Source of the DNA: a virus
Reading direction: 5' to 3' (one strand)
Length of the DNA: 34,284 nucleotides
IMG/VR virus record: IMGVR_UViG_3300027801_000082
Location: 1 to 34,284 of that record
Translations under genes and position numbers: made by a program
Notes under the pieces: model-generated
What the model saw: the letters and a program-made list of their open reading frames with translations, nothing else
The model's database searches: none
What the model was told of the DNA's origin: nothing
Part shown: in pieces, positions 7,307 through 13,980 of the stretch
Numbering within the stretch: position 1 is the stretch's first letter
Layout of the letters: each line of letters begins with the position of its first letter

Positions 7307-7456
7307 TTATACTATGTTGTTTTCTAATTCTGATTTTCGAATTTCCAGAACTTCTACTACCTGTTGAAACTTTCGTAGTTCTGTATTTATTCTTCGTAGT
7401 TCAAAAATGTTCTTCGTTATTTTTACTGCTCTCAATGTATGTAGTTCCATACTCAT
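7307..7456 (-). CDS. 49-aa small charged protein
   Basis: Found by direct translation: MSMELHTLRAVKITKNIFEL..., then a strongly helical Arg/Glu/Leu pattern ending ELENNIV, likely a short coiled coil. AGAGATTGTATT precedes the ATG, the same RBS style as other early genes here. It lies third in a run of tiny genes behind the promoter at 7880-7908. Confidence 0.6.
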   Translation of the reverse strand: MSMELHTLRAVKITKNIFELRRINTELRKFQQVVEVLEIRKSELENNIV

Positions 7457-7468
7457 AATACAATCTCT

Positions 7469-7543
7469 TTATTTTTTATTTGATTTAGCTTTTAGTGATT
7501 CTAAAAACTTTTTATAATTTTTCTGTTGTTCCCACATTTTCAT
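7469..7543 (-). CDS. 24-aa basic peptide
   Basis: MKMWEQQKNYKKFLESLKAK followed by SNKK. The ATG is preceded by GAGAATTGATT, matching the RBS-spacer pattern GAGATTGATT-ATG of the early genes. It sits between two other small genes of the same run. Very short, so expression is uncertain. Confidence 0.45.
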   Translation of the reverse strand: MKMWEQQKNYKKFLESLKAKSNKK

Positions 7544-7561
7544 AATCAATTCTCGTTTAAA

Positions 7562-7645
7562 TTATAAACTTAAAATAACAATTGCGGTCAGGTAAAACCA
7601 CCCAGCCAAAATTACCAATGTAAATATTTCTTCTATCCATTTCAT
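7562..7645 (-). CDS. 27-aa single-helix membrane peptide
   Basis: MKWIEEIFTLVILAGWFYLT and then AIVILSL: one hydrophobic helix almost end to end. The ATG follows the upstream stop after one base, so translation is probably coupled. A membrane microprotein, with a possible lysis or host-takeover role by analogy only. Confidence 0.5.
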   Translation of the reverse strand: MKWIEEIFTLVILAGWFYLTAIVILSL

Positions 7646-7646
7646 T

Positions 7647-7823
7647 TTATGCAAACTCGTGTGAGGTTATTTCTGTAACAATGCTTGTATCGTTAAACAT
7701 TCGGTGTGATACTGCAAGTTTAGATTCTTTCATACTCCAAAGTCTTGCCTTTTCTACAGACTCAAAAAGTTCTGTCTTGTGGAGTTTATCTTTGATAATT
7801 AATTTTGCTTTCCAATATGTCAT
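7647..7823 (-). CDS. Small early protein (58 aa)
   Basis: Starts MTYWKAKLIIKDKLHKTELF at the ATG of GAGATTGATT-ATG; a TTG two codons upstream is less likely. Beta-strand and helix alternate (VEKARLWSMKESKLAVSHRM). It is the first gene after the promoter at 7880-7908 and its leader hairpin. Function unknown. Confidence 0.65.
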   Translation of the reverse strand: MTYWKAKLIIKDKLHKTELFESVEKARLWSMKESKLAVSHRMFNDTSIVTEITSHEFA

Positions 7824-7879
7824 AATCAATCTCGTATTCAGGTTTGTTGGAAAGGGTTAATCCCTAACCTTCATGGACC

Positions 7880-7908
7880 ATTATATCACAGGTAGCTCAA
7901 GAAGTCAA
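7880..7908 (-). promoter_or_regulatory. Early-module promoter 1 with hairpin leader
   Basis: TTGACT (7903-7908), 17-bp spacer, TATAAT (7880-7885), preceded by TATAAACAC. The leader reads GGTCCATGAAGG, then AGGG-ATTAA-CCCT, then TTTCCAACAAACCT and the RBS. The same module recurs eleven more times in the window. The -35 lies in sequence just past the metalloprotease stop. Confidence 0.9.
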
Positions 7909-7919
7909 GTGTTTATACA

Positions 7920-8435
7920 TTATAAATTCATTCCCATGTCTTTTTCTATATTTTTCCATCTCTCCATGAAAGCATACATCAAACCTCGCTCTCGGCCGTG
8001 GGCTTCTATTTCAAATGGTTGTTCAAAATATTCATCAAAATTATCTGGTGAGTAAAAAGTTTTCTGATATAAGAATCCATTGTTAACAGGTTTGAGTTCG
8101 CCCATTACATATTGCTTAACATGAACCAGTTCGTGAGCAAGAAGTCTAAGAATTGCATGACTCCATTCAGTATCGGTCAGAGTTCTATTAAAGTCATCTA
8201 TCTCAGCACGATGGGGGTCTATTATAATTTTAAATTCTCTAGGTTTTTTTGGATTGGTAAATTCGGATAGTTTAGCTTCACCATTTACTACATGGTGCTT
8301 CAAATGAATATTGAGTGTGATATTATTTCGTAATCGTGTGGAAGGAACGAGTCTGAACATAGCAAACTCGCCCATAGCATAGATTGCAGCACGGAATTTG
8401 ATATCAATATTTCTGGCGTGTAAATTTATATTCAT
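7920..8435 (-). CDS. Zinc metalloprotease-like protein (HExxH)
   Basis: 171 aa. The zincin motif lies in LLAHELVHVKQYVMGEL (HELVH) at about residue 103, followed 40 residues later by FEQPFEIEAHGRERG, where a Glu could be the third zinc ligand as in SprT-like or M48-like enzymes. The N-terminal part is beta-rich. Soluble, no signal peptide. It may cleave host or virion proteins; the exact peptidase family is not clear. The ATG follows AAGAGATTATATT. Confidence 0.75.
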   Translation of the reverse strand: MNINLHARNIDIKFRAAIYAMGEFAMFRLVPSTRLRNNITLNIHLKHHVVNGEAKLSEFTNPKKPREFKIIIDPHRAEIDDFNRTLTDTEWSHAILRLLAHELVHVKQYVMGELKPVNNGFLYQKTFYSPDNFDEYFEQPFEIEAHGRERGLMYAFMERWKNIEKDMGMNL

Positions 8436-8450
8436 AATATAATCTCTTGT

Positions 8451-8621
8451 TTATTGTGGATTATATTTCATTTTCATTTGACCATCTTTATATAATTCAC
8501 AAGGTATTTCTTGAGTTACAAGTTTTTGATATTCATCTACTGCTTGTTGCTGTTCTGCAAAGTGAAATTGTGAAGATGCTGTTTCGACTTGAAAAAGCGA
8601 TAGTTCCGTATAATAATACAT
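8451..8621 (-). CDS. Small conserved-looking protein (56 aa)
   Basis: Read directly: MYYYTELSLFQVETASSQFH, then an FAEQQQAVDEYQKLV helix, IPCELYKDGQMKM and KYNPQ. The composition is convincingly protein-like and a TAG stop lies just upstream of the chosen ATG, fixing the start. The RBS is weak (AGAAAGC). A longer frame overlapping it in another phase looks like noise. Confidence 0.6.
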   Translation of the reverse strand: MYYYTELSLFQVETASSQFHFAEQQQAVDEYQKLVTQEIPCELYKDGQMKMKYNPQ

Positions 8622-8705
8622 AGAGCGAGCTTTCTATAGTAATTAAAATTATAGTGGTTTGGTCTTAAGAGTTCCTCCATTTTTACTAGGTATCGAAAAT
8701 GGAAA

Positions 8706-8774
8706 TCAATGAGGATCATCACGATTCTTACTATTTAGGTTTCTTCGAATTTCAGTTGCTGATGCTAAAAATTA
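8706..8774 (-). pseudogene. Short remnant resembling the end of a nucleotidyltransferase
   Basis: A frame without a start reads ASATEIRRNLNSKNRDDPH and stops. SATEIRRNL resembles the S(A/G)TxIRxxL motif near the C-terminus of NMN adenylyltransferase-like enzymes. It lies immediately after the epimerase gene and has no upstream coding part. A decayed fragment is one explanation; chance is another. Confidence 0.25.
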
Positions 8775-8783
8775 ATATTTTCA

Positions 8784-9473
8784 TTACCAACCTAGTTCTT
8801 TTAATTTTGTGTTATCTGCACATGTACTGATTGATTCACCTGTAACTTCTTTAATCGGTAAAGATTTAGTATATCCTACACTACTCAAAAAATCAACATT
8901 TTTTATTGACTGGCCATTTCCTACTTCGTAGAGTTCATTACTATCACCTTTTTCCATAATCAGTTTCACTGCTCTACACACATCATCAATATGGGTATAG
9001 TCTCTACTCTGATTAGTTATATACTCCAATTTATCATCTTTGCTTAATCCATACAACATATTCTTTCTGTAATTTTTACCACCCCATACAGTGAAGAATC
9101 TCATGATTGTACAGTTCTTAGGTTTCAATAATTCACAAGCATATTTTGACATTGCATAAGGACTTGCTAATTCACCAACAGCAGATGTTGAGGCAAATAG
9201 TATTTTAGTTTTTGTGGAAGAATAGGCATCAAATATTCTAGTGGTACTTAAAATATTATTTGAAAAATATTGGTGGGGGTTCTTAATACTTTCACGGACA
9301 CCTGTAAGTGAAGCTAAATGTATAACAAAATCAACATCTATAAATTCAGATAAAGAGCAATCAACTAAATCTATTGGTTTATCTATACCAAATAATTTAT
9401 AATCTGATTTTAACCAATCCCAGAGATTAGAACCAATATAACCAGAATGTCCAGTTATTAATATTTTTTTCAT
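8784..9473 (-). CDS. NAD-dependent epimerase/dehydratase (extended SDR, UDP-sugar type)
   Basis: 229 aa. MKKILITGHSGYIGSNLWDWL has the Rossmann GxxGxxG. VIHLAS is the usual strand-4 motif. The catalytic Ser lies in FASTSAVGE, and SPYAMSKYACE carries YxxxK. RDYTHIDDVCRAV matches the RDYxHVxDV motif of UDP-glucose/UDP-glucuronate 4-epimerases. The protein is shorter than the usual 310-340 aa, with part of the C-terminal sugar-binding domain missing. It probably makes a nucleotide sugar for virion or surface glycosylation. It overlaps the upstream gene by ATGA. Confidence 0.88.
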   Translation of the reverse strand: MKKILITGHSGYIGSNLWDWLKSDYKLFGIDKPIDLVDCSLSEFIDVDFVIHLASLTGVRESIKNPHQYFSNNILSTTRIFDAYSSTKTKILFASTSAVGELASPYAMSKYACELLKPKNCTIMRFFTVWGGKNYRKNMLYGLSKDDKLEYITNQSRDYTHIDDVCRAVKLIMEKGDSNELYEVGNGQSIKNVDFLSSVGYTKSLPIKEVTGESISTCADNTKLKELGW

Positions 9474-9985
9474 AACATAGCATTATAACATACTAATATT
9501 TCTAACGGAGTTTTAGCTTTTCTAATAGCAGAACGTTTTTCTCTATCCTCACTATTAGTTACAACATCAGTAGCAAAGACATCTAACTTTAAAGCAAATA
9601 AATCTTCTTTGGTAAAATCTTCTGTTACATTTTTTATTAAATTTTTCAAACTCCAATGAACATCAAGTTGTTCAATAGTGGGTTCAGGAACTTCAGCTAT
9701 ACCCTTTTCCCATGCATCAAACTTCTGCCAATTAGATATTTCAATTTTAGTATTTTCTATTGAATCTTCTTCTATTGCGTCAAGTGTAGTAAGTTTCATT
9801 AAGTCTTGAAACATCGGACTTTCTGGATCTACTTGACAAACATCGGTTAGTGCTTCCGGAAGACCATCAATCAGAGTTTCACCAGTTGAACATATTTTTA
9901 TAGCAGTTGCGTCAGGGTCTAAAAAAATTGCTGAAAGGATACCTCTTGGAAAAGAGGCATTGTCATTGGGGATATTTTTTTTCAT
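9470..9985 (-). CDS. Hypothetical acidic protein next to fibre genes
   Basis: 171 aa, acidic (EEDSIENTKIEISNWQKFDAW, EVPEPTIEQLDVHW), soluble, helical C-terminus (RSAIRKAKTPLEILVCYNAML). Its position directly after fibre-like genes suggests a tail-fibre assembly chaperone or structural accessory, but no motif proves it. Confidence 0.7.
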   Translation of the reverse strand: MKKNIPNDNASFPRGILSAIFLDPDATAIKICSTGETLIDGLPEALTDVCQVDPESPMFQDLMKLTTLDAIEEDSIENTKIEISNWQKFDAWEKGIAEVPEPTIEQLDVHWSLKNLIKNVTEDFTKEDLFALKLDVFATDVVTNSEDREKRSAIRKAKTPLEILVCYNAML

Positions 9986-10005
9986 AATTAAATTCCATTA
10001 TAATA

Positions 10006-10911
10006 TTAAGAAGTTCGAACTCTTAGTTCATAAGTTGCATTATTTGATTGTCCACCAGAAGGAGTACGCCATCTCTTATACCACGGATTGGAAAACTGTT
10101 GACTAGTTGTATCACTACTATAACGTGTATCAATCATAGTTCCACGTCCAGTCCCAGATCCATTAATACTATAATTCAATGCACCGTTGTTAGCAACTCT
10201 TCGATGTAACATAGGAAGAAGAAGTGTTTGAACTAAACTCCCATTCCAAGCGACAGATCGTGCTTTAAATCCACCATTATATCCTACAGGATTTGTTGAA
10301 CTTCCTGGACTTCCAGCAGAAGTTTTAAGATAAAGATTCCAAGTAGTTTGCCCAGCATTACTGTAAATTTTATTAACAAATACAGCACCTTTACTTCCCC
10401 ATCCACTGCCAGGAGATCCTGTAGATATTCTATATGTTCCTACTTCATCACCTGAAACCGCTTCTGATATAGTGTCACTTAAAATAGTATCAACAAAATC
10501 TTGTTCTGCTGAAATTACTCTCATATTAAAAGATGTTGTAGAGCCTTGCCAATACAACCAACCGTAATCACGTAAATTAGCAGCAGAAGGAAATGTTGCA
10601 TTATTCCTAGTTTGAGTAAAAGTAGTAGTGGAACGGGTTAAAGTTCCTGTAGCAGGATATCCTGGCCAATCTTCTCCTCCAGAGTTATTCCGAGCTTGTT
10701 GAGCATATCCTTGTGTTCGCTCTGTATCAATTGCTTGGCCTACATTGTTCGATCCACCTGTATATAATCTTCCATTACCGTTACTATTCAAAACTTGAGC
10801 ATATGCATATCGTAGATTGTATCTCAACAATGCCATATTAGTATCTGTCATTCTTCTTAAACTGAATGCAGATGTACTACCATTAAAATAAAAAGGTCTT
10901 TGCTCAGCCAT
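10006..10911 (-). CDS. Virion structural protein, fibre-like
   Basis: 301 aa, rich in Gly, Ser, Thr, Asn and aromatic residues with very few Lys, and beta-rich throughout, as in phage fibre or baseplate-wedge proteins. It starts MAEQRPFYFNGSTSAFSLRR after a good AGGAATAA. A GSPGSGWGSKGAV region and a second GSPGSSTNPVG turn-rich segment could be exposed loops. It sits in a fibre-like cluster with 10926-11156. Exact structural role unknown. Confidence 0.7.
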   Translation of the reverse strand: MAEQRPFYFNGSTSAFSLRRMTDTNMALLRYNLRYAYAQVLNSNGNGRLYTGGSNNVGQAIDTERTQGYAQQARNNSGGEDWPGYPATGTLTRSTTTFTQTRNNATFPSAANLRDYGWLYWQGSTTSFNMRVISAEQDFVDTILSDTISEAVSGDEVGTYRISTGSPGSGWGSKGAVFVNKIYSNAGQTTWNLYLKTSAGSPGSSTNPVGYNGGFKARSVAWNGSLVQTLLLPMLHRRVANNGALNYSINGSGTGRGTMIDTRYSSDTTSQQFSNPWYKRWRTPSGGQSNNATYELRVRTS

Positions 10912-10925
10912 TTATTCCTAGTCCT

Positions 10926-11156
10926 TTAAAATAAACGGGTTGAACCGTTAGTGTCATATACTGCAAAATCTATCCATTGAACTAATCCTGATGTTCCAGA
11001 TTGTTGTCTACAAATTCGATATTGTGCTGGACTTCCAGATGTTATTTTTACATCTCCTGAACTTGTTACTTCAGCTAGAGTTGTGGATCCTGTAACACCT
11101 AATGTTGTAGAGACAGTTGCACTTCCAGTAATATTCGTTGATTGTAATTCAGCCAT
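10926..11156 (-). CDS. Small fibre-type repeat protein (76 aa)
   Basis: MAELQSTNITGSATVSTTLG, then VTGSTTLAEVTSSGDVKIT: an alternating Ser/Thr/Val/Gly pattern as in the repetitive shaft of T4-like fibres (the TLGVTGSTTL motif is typical of the repeats). The C-terminus YRICRQQSGTSGLVQWIDFA looks like a capping strand. Possibly a short fibre segment or split gene. GGAAGAG precedes the ATG. Confidence 0.65.
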   Translation of the reverse strand: MAELQSTNITGSATVSTTLGVTGSTTLAEVTSSGDVKITSGSPAQYRICRQQSGTSGLVQWIDFAVYDTNGSTRLF

Positions 11157-11197
11157 TTTCTCTTCCTTTGATTAATATTAAAAGTTTGTGTAACTAT

Positions 11198-11446
11198 TTA
11201 GTATTTATCTATATTACCATTAGTTGATTGGGAGTCATCGAGTTTCTTTTTTCTAGAAGATATCAACGATTTTAGTTCCTCTTCAGCATTGAGCTTAGAT
11301 TCTGTTACTGGGGGAGAATTCTGTTGTTTTAATAATGCATCATTATTTCGGGTTTTATTTTTTTTGTGTTTGGAACGATTCTGCTCTTGTAGTAAATATC
11401 TCCATTGAGGAGATTGCATTTCATTCCATTGTCTTCGTTCTGACAT
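11198..11446 (-). CDS. Hypothetical basic protein (82 aa)
   Basis: Polar and highly charged: MSERRQWNEMQSPQWRYLLQ, a KHKKNKTRNN stretch, then EEELKSLISSRKKKLDDSQS. Probably largely disordered with a short helix. GATAAATA near its stop (about 11202-11210) could serve as a late promoter for the fibre gene downstream. Confidence 0.6.
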   Translation of the reverse strand: MSERRQWNEMQSPQWRYLLQEQNRSKHKKNKTRNNDALLKQQNSPPVTESKLNAEEELKSLISSRKKKLDDSQSTNGNIDKY

Positions 11447-11475
11447 ATTAATATATTTCTTTTAAAAGGTTATAA

Positions 11476-11577
11476 AAGGGGACCTAGGGGCTGTACGTGA
11501 AATATTTGAGTACTCCTTATTTCACATGTGTCAGCAGCACTTTTTGAGGTCAGCTAGCTCCCTCTCCCCAAGTCCCG
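11476..11577. other. Predicted structured RNA or hairpin region
   Basis: GGGAC near 11478-11482 pairs with GTCCC at 11572-11576. Inside, GTGAAATA (11497-11504) pairs perfectly with TATTTCAC (11518-11525) around a 13-base loop containing GAGTACTC. It lies in the 387-base gap between two genes. Strand and function are unclear. It partly overlaps a weak open frame. Confidence 0.4.
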
Positions 11578-11704
11578 TTATATTAATATATATAATATAA
11601 AAAAATGAAACAACCATGAGCTCGCCCTTGTACTTCGATACCAAGAACCTTGGGTCTGCGAACTTCTCACGAATCGTCATCACCGCTCTTGTATATGCAG
11701 TCAT
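11531..11704 (-). CDS. Doubtful 57-aa open frame in the intergenic region
   Basis: MTAYTRAVMTIREKFADPRF and what follows look like protein for about 30 residues, then an AT-rich run gives SFFYIIYINIT. There is no good ribosome binding site, and the frame crosses predicted hairpins (GCAGTC/GACTGC near 11700). Kept only as a possibility; the gap 11447-11833 otherwise holds no gene I can support. Confidence 0.25.
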   Translation of the reverse strand: MTAYTRAVMTIREKFADPRFLVSKYKGELMVVSFFYIIYINITGLGERELADLKKCC

Positions 11705-11833
11705 TCGGACTGCAACTTACTCACATAACATTCCTACCTCAGAGTCATTGAAGGGGAAGTTACCCTAGAAGTCCACTCAACGAAGCTTCCTTCTACCTCT
11801 GACCAATACCACCACCTACTCAGAATGATTAGG

Positions 11834-12010
11834 TTATCTCATATTCTTTTTAGTATTTTCAACTGTTGTCTTTGTACGTTCAATTTTTTTCTTGATGAGT
11901 TTTGTAAAATCATCATCTTTATTAGATTTTAGCTCTTGCTCCCATTTAAGAAGAGATTCTTCAGTACGTTTTAAAGCACCTTCTTGTCGATAACGTTTTT
12001 TATCACTCAT
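11834..12010 (-). CDS. Small helical protein (58 aa)
   Basis: MSDKKRYRQEGALKRTEESL, then LKWEQELKSNKDDDF and KKKIERTKTTVENTKKNMR: a charged, almost fully helical sequence, likely a coiled coil. It lies between the exported protein gene and the structured gap. Function unknown. Confidence 0.6.
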   Translation of the reverse strand: MSDKKRYRQEGALKRTEESLLKWEQELKSNKDDDFTKLIKKKIERTKTTVENTKKNMR

Positions 12011-12025
12011 GTTTAATTCTCTATA

Positions 12026-12463
12026 TTATAAGTTTTCTTCTATGACACAATCAGGACATTCTCCAGTGTCAGTATCTACCCTACACCCACCAATAGCATT
12101 ACATACAAGTCCTCTAGGAACTACAGGTAAATCTTCAACTTCCATACCAACTATAATAGCTGAACATCTTTCATCTACACGTGCTCTATTGATTATACTA
12201 TCGCATCCGTTAGCCGCACATCGATAAGGTTCCCAGACAGTATTAGTACTCCTAAAAAATGCTTTCCCCCATTTCATCATGTCTTTATTTTTACGACCTT
12301 TAACACTCTCTACACATACACTATGAAACAGTTCCCCAAAAGCCGTATTCGAACTATGCATGGGACTGAGTACTTTCAGTTTATAATTTGTCTCATAAGA
12401 GGCTGCGGACACCACACTAAAAAATGTAGAAACTGTCAACAATGTTAATAATAATTTTTTCAT
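12026..12463 (-). CDS. Exported Cys-rich hypothetical protein
   Basis: 145 aa. A clear signal peptide, MKKLLLTLLTVSTFFSVVSA, probably cleaves after VSA. The mature part has cysteines in SVCVES, YRCAANGCDSII, ERCSAII, LVCNAIGGC and GECPDC, suggesting disulfides in the periplasm. No known family. It may act on the envelope during lysis or superinfection exclusion (inference). The gene is last behind the promoter at 12678-12706. Confidence 0.75.
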   Translation of the reverse strand: MKKLLLTLLTVSTFFSVVSAASYETNYKLKVLSPMHSSNTAFGELFHSVCVESVKGRKNKDMMKWGKAFFRSTNTVWEPYRCAANGCDSIINRARVDERCSAIIVGMEVEDLPVVPRGLVCNAIGGCRVDTDTGECPDCVIEENL

Positions 12464-12465
12464 AA

Positions 12466-12618
12466 TTACACCAAGTCAATATGTTCTGATATTACCATTC
12501 GACCACCAATACTCATATGTTTGATATGGCCTGCAATATCGTCATCATAGGAAAGAACTATTTCAGCCCATCCCATCGTTCCATCCGAACACTCATAAAA
12601 ACATCTCAATCTACACAT
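12466..12618 (-). CDS. Small early protein (50 aa)
   Basis: MCRLRCFYECSDGTMGWAEI, then VLSYDDDIAGHIKHM and GGRMVISEHIDLV. GAGGATATT precedes the ATG, and the stop is two bases from the next start (TAATTATG). It is the first gene after promoter 2 (12678-12706). The N-terminal Cys residues could bind metal. Confidence 0.65.
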   Translation of the reverse strand: MCRLRCFYECSDGTMGWAEIVLSYDDDIAGHIKHMSIGGRMVISEHIDLV

Positions 12619-12677
12619 AATATCCTCTTTTTTCTATTTATTAAAATGAATGGGGTTATCCTCACTCTTCATGGACC

Positions 12678-12706
12678 ATTATACAGCATTTCGCTGATAA
12701 AGTCAA
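12678..12706 (-). promoter_or_regulatory. Early-module promoter 2
   Basis: TTGACT (12701-12706), 17-bp spacer, TATAAT (12678-12683), with TATAAACCC upstream and GGTCCATGAAG in the leader. The spacer differs from the other copies (TTATCAGCGAAATGCTG), showing that the hexamers are what is conserved. Confidence 0.88.
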
Positions 12707-12718
12707 GGGTTTATAAGT

Positions 12719-12726
12719 TATAAATA
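12719..12726 (+). promoter_or_regulatory. T4-type late promoter box on the plus strand
   Basis: TATAAATA, the T4 late-promoter -10 sequence recognised by gp55-type sigma factors, ends 14 bases before the ATG of the plus-strand zinc-finger gene. It overlaps the upstream edge of the divergent early promoter 2. Confidence 0.5.
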
Positions 12727-12740
12727 AAAAGAAATTCCAA

Positions 12741-12902
12741 ATGAACAAAGACGTATATTATAATAAGGTTTTTTACAAAGAACATGGATGGGCTTCATGT
12801 TATGAGTGTGATATCACTTTTGAAGATTTAGAAAAATTATTCATACATCAAAATATCCACCTCAAGGAAGAGATGGATAGAGCGAGACTAAAAAAGAATT
12901 AA
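12741..12902 (+). CDS. C2H2 zinc-finger microprotein (53 aa), plus strand
   Basis: Translated directly: MNKDVYYNKVFYKEHGWASC, then YECDITFEDLEKLFIHQNIH, then LKEEMDRARLKKN. CYEC and HQNIH give C-x2-C-x12-H-x3-H, a canonical single C2H2 finger with hydrophobic residues F and L in the expected positions. It is the only convincing gene on the plus strand. Its stop overlaps the stop region of the convergent gene at 12899. A late box lies upstream. DNA or RNA binding is likely from the fold. Confidence 0.65.
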   Translation: MNKDVYYNKVFYKEHGWASCYECDITFEDLEKLFIHQNIHLKEEMDRARLKKN

Positions 12903-13264
12903 CAACCCGTCCAACGTACTCCACGAAAATCATTCTCAAGAATGTTTCCACGTGCAAAGTTTTTTGTAGGCCCCGCCCATCCAGCAGGTTTCAGTATGTC
13001 ACCGAATCTAAACTTCTTATCATTGTGGACATTCACAACAAAACAACAAACACTTCCACCAGATGATACTTTAATATACTTGTTTTTTACTTCATAACTA
13101 AGTTTATCAGCATATTCTTTTTCCATTCTTTCTCGGATTTCAGTCACACGAATAAACTCTTTTCCATCTGATTCAACCGTCCGACATCTCATTGACCAAC
13201 TATTATAATCTTCTATCATATGAGCCCTCAAATTCTTCATTCCCTCTACTACATTATTTTCCAT
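12899..13264 (-). CDS. Conserved hypothetical phage protein (121 aa)
   Basis: A helical N-terminus (VVEGMKNLRAHMIEDYNSWS) is followed by a conserved-looking beta domain: KYIKVSSGGSVCCFVVNVHN, then DKKFRFGDILKPAGWAGPTKNFARGN and VRWTG. I recall this C-terminal pattern from many marine and enteric phages as an uncharacterised early protein. AAGGAAGAT precedes the start. Confidence 0.75.
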   Translation of the reverse strand: MENNVVEGMKNLRAHMIEDYNSWSMRCRTVESDGKEFIRVTEIRERMEKEYADKLSYEVKNKYIKVSSGGSVCCFVVNVHNDKKFRFGDILKPAGWAGPTKNFARGNILENDFRGVRWTGC

Positions 13265-13284
13265 ATCTTCCTTTTCTTTTTCAA

Positions 13285-13449
13285 TTAAGCGGTTTTCAGG
13301 ACAGAACCACTCTGTTCCCTGATTTCATGGTTGTTTGTGACCAAAATGTTGCCACTTTTTGTGACTACCCAACTGACTACCCAACTGATTACCCAACTGA
13401 TTACCCAGTAGTTTGTGGTCGAATATTTCGACCTTTCGCCACCTTTCAT
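13285..13449 (-). CDS. Possible 54-aa membrane peptide with WVIS/WVVS tetrapeptide repeats
   Basis: The frame MKGGERSKYSTTNY continues as WVIS-WVIS-WVVS-WVV and then TKSGNILVTNNHE. The 12-base tandem repeat at 13363-13407 is in phase and would build one hydrophobic helix of about 16 residues. The ATG lies only about 6 bases downstream of the -10 of promoter 3, so it would be nearly leaderless. Real small membrane protein or fortuitous frame; I cannot decide. Confidence 0.35.
   Translation of the reverse strand: MKGGERSKYSTTNYWVISWVISWVVSWVVTKSGNILVTNNHEIREQSGSVLKTA
13363..13407. repeat. 12-bp tandem repeat, 3.75 copies
   Basis: Units GACTACCCAACT (two copies) and GATTACCCAACT (one, plus a partial) lie head to tail. 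They sit in the leader of promoter 3. They could be operator iterons or coding repeats of the small frame at 13285-13449. Confidence 0.85.
13417..13433 (-). other. Leader hairpin GGTCGAA-ATA-TTCGACC
   Basis: A perfect 7-bp stem with a 3-base loop shortly after promoter 3. It occupies the place where the other modules carry AGGG-ATTAA-CCCT or GGGGAA-TG-TTCCCC, so structure is kept while sequence differs. Confidence 0.6.
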
Positions 13450-13454
13450 GGACC

Positions 13455-13483
13455 ATTATACCATAAGTAGCTCAGGAAGTCAA
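13455..13483 (-). promoter_or_regulatory. Early-module promoter 3
   Basis: TTGACT (13478-13483), 17-bp spacer, TATAAT (13455-13460). The -35 overlaps the stop codon of the gene at 13480. Transcription would run into the repeat leader and then the gene at 12899-13264. Confidence 0.88.
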
Positions 13484-13980
13484 GTGTTTATAAACCATGA
13501 AGGCATATTAGAGTATTTCCATACAGATATTGATGCCTTCTCTGTCATATAATAATTCCTGTAAGCAGTTACAGTGTCATCATTCTTACAATGATCTGGC
13601 ATACACTGAGGTGGATCTTTCCAGCCATTGTCTGTAATATTTTTTGGGGGAGTCTCTAAAATTTTACCAAGCTTATCCCATGTCTTGTGAACCTTAAATC
13701 CGTGCTTCTCATTACTGTATCGCATAGAATACTCTGCGCTCAACATTCTGAACAATCTAAACAACCAATCATAGTGCTGGCTAGATGAACGTGTCCAGAT
13801 TGTACTAGGGTGATTTTTGTGTGTAATCTTGTAAGTCGATGCAGGCGCCGCCTCTCCATCTAGTACTCTATGTGCTGTAGACAATAGCTGCGCATATTCT
13901 AGTATCATCTTCACACAATGTTTATCTGCGTGCATTTCCGCGCAGTCGTCTGGGCGTTTATCTAGATAAAATATATTCAT
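13480..13980 (-). CDS. Conserved phage protein, MNIxxLD/HxD family (copy 2)
   Basis: 166 aa, starting MNIFYLDKRPDDCAEMHADKH, then CVKMILEYAQLLSTAHRVLD. It is a paralogue of 1940-2461, with the same order of conserved blocks and a final SMPSWFIN. The D...H.DKH.VKMI.E..Q.L pattern is the family signature. Function unknown; a DNA-repair-like role has been suggested only by loose resemblance. Overlaps the upstream zinc-binding gene. Confidence 0.78.
   Translation of the reverse strand: MNIFYLDKRPDDCAEMHADKHCVKMILEYAQLLSTAHRVLDGEAAPASTYKITHKNHPSTIWTRSSSQHYDWLFRLFRMLSAEYSMRYSNEKHGFKVHKTWDKLGKILETPPKNITDNGWKDPPQCMPDHCKNDDTVTAYRNYYMTEKASISVWKYSNMPSWFINT

Noticed and set aside
8537-8722. 61-codon frame MMILIDFHFRYLV...
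   Set aside because: It overlaps in another phase the more protein-like 56-aa frame at 8451-8621 and has a low-complexity composition.
13363-13407. 12-bp tandem repeat as a CRISPR or replication origin
   Set aside because: The units are too short and adjacent for CRISPR; no initiator gene or AT-rich melting region is obvious next to it, so an origin is not supported.
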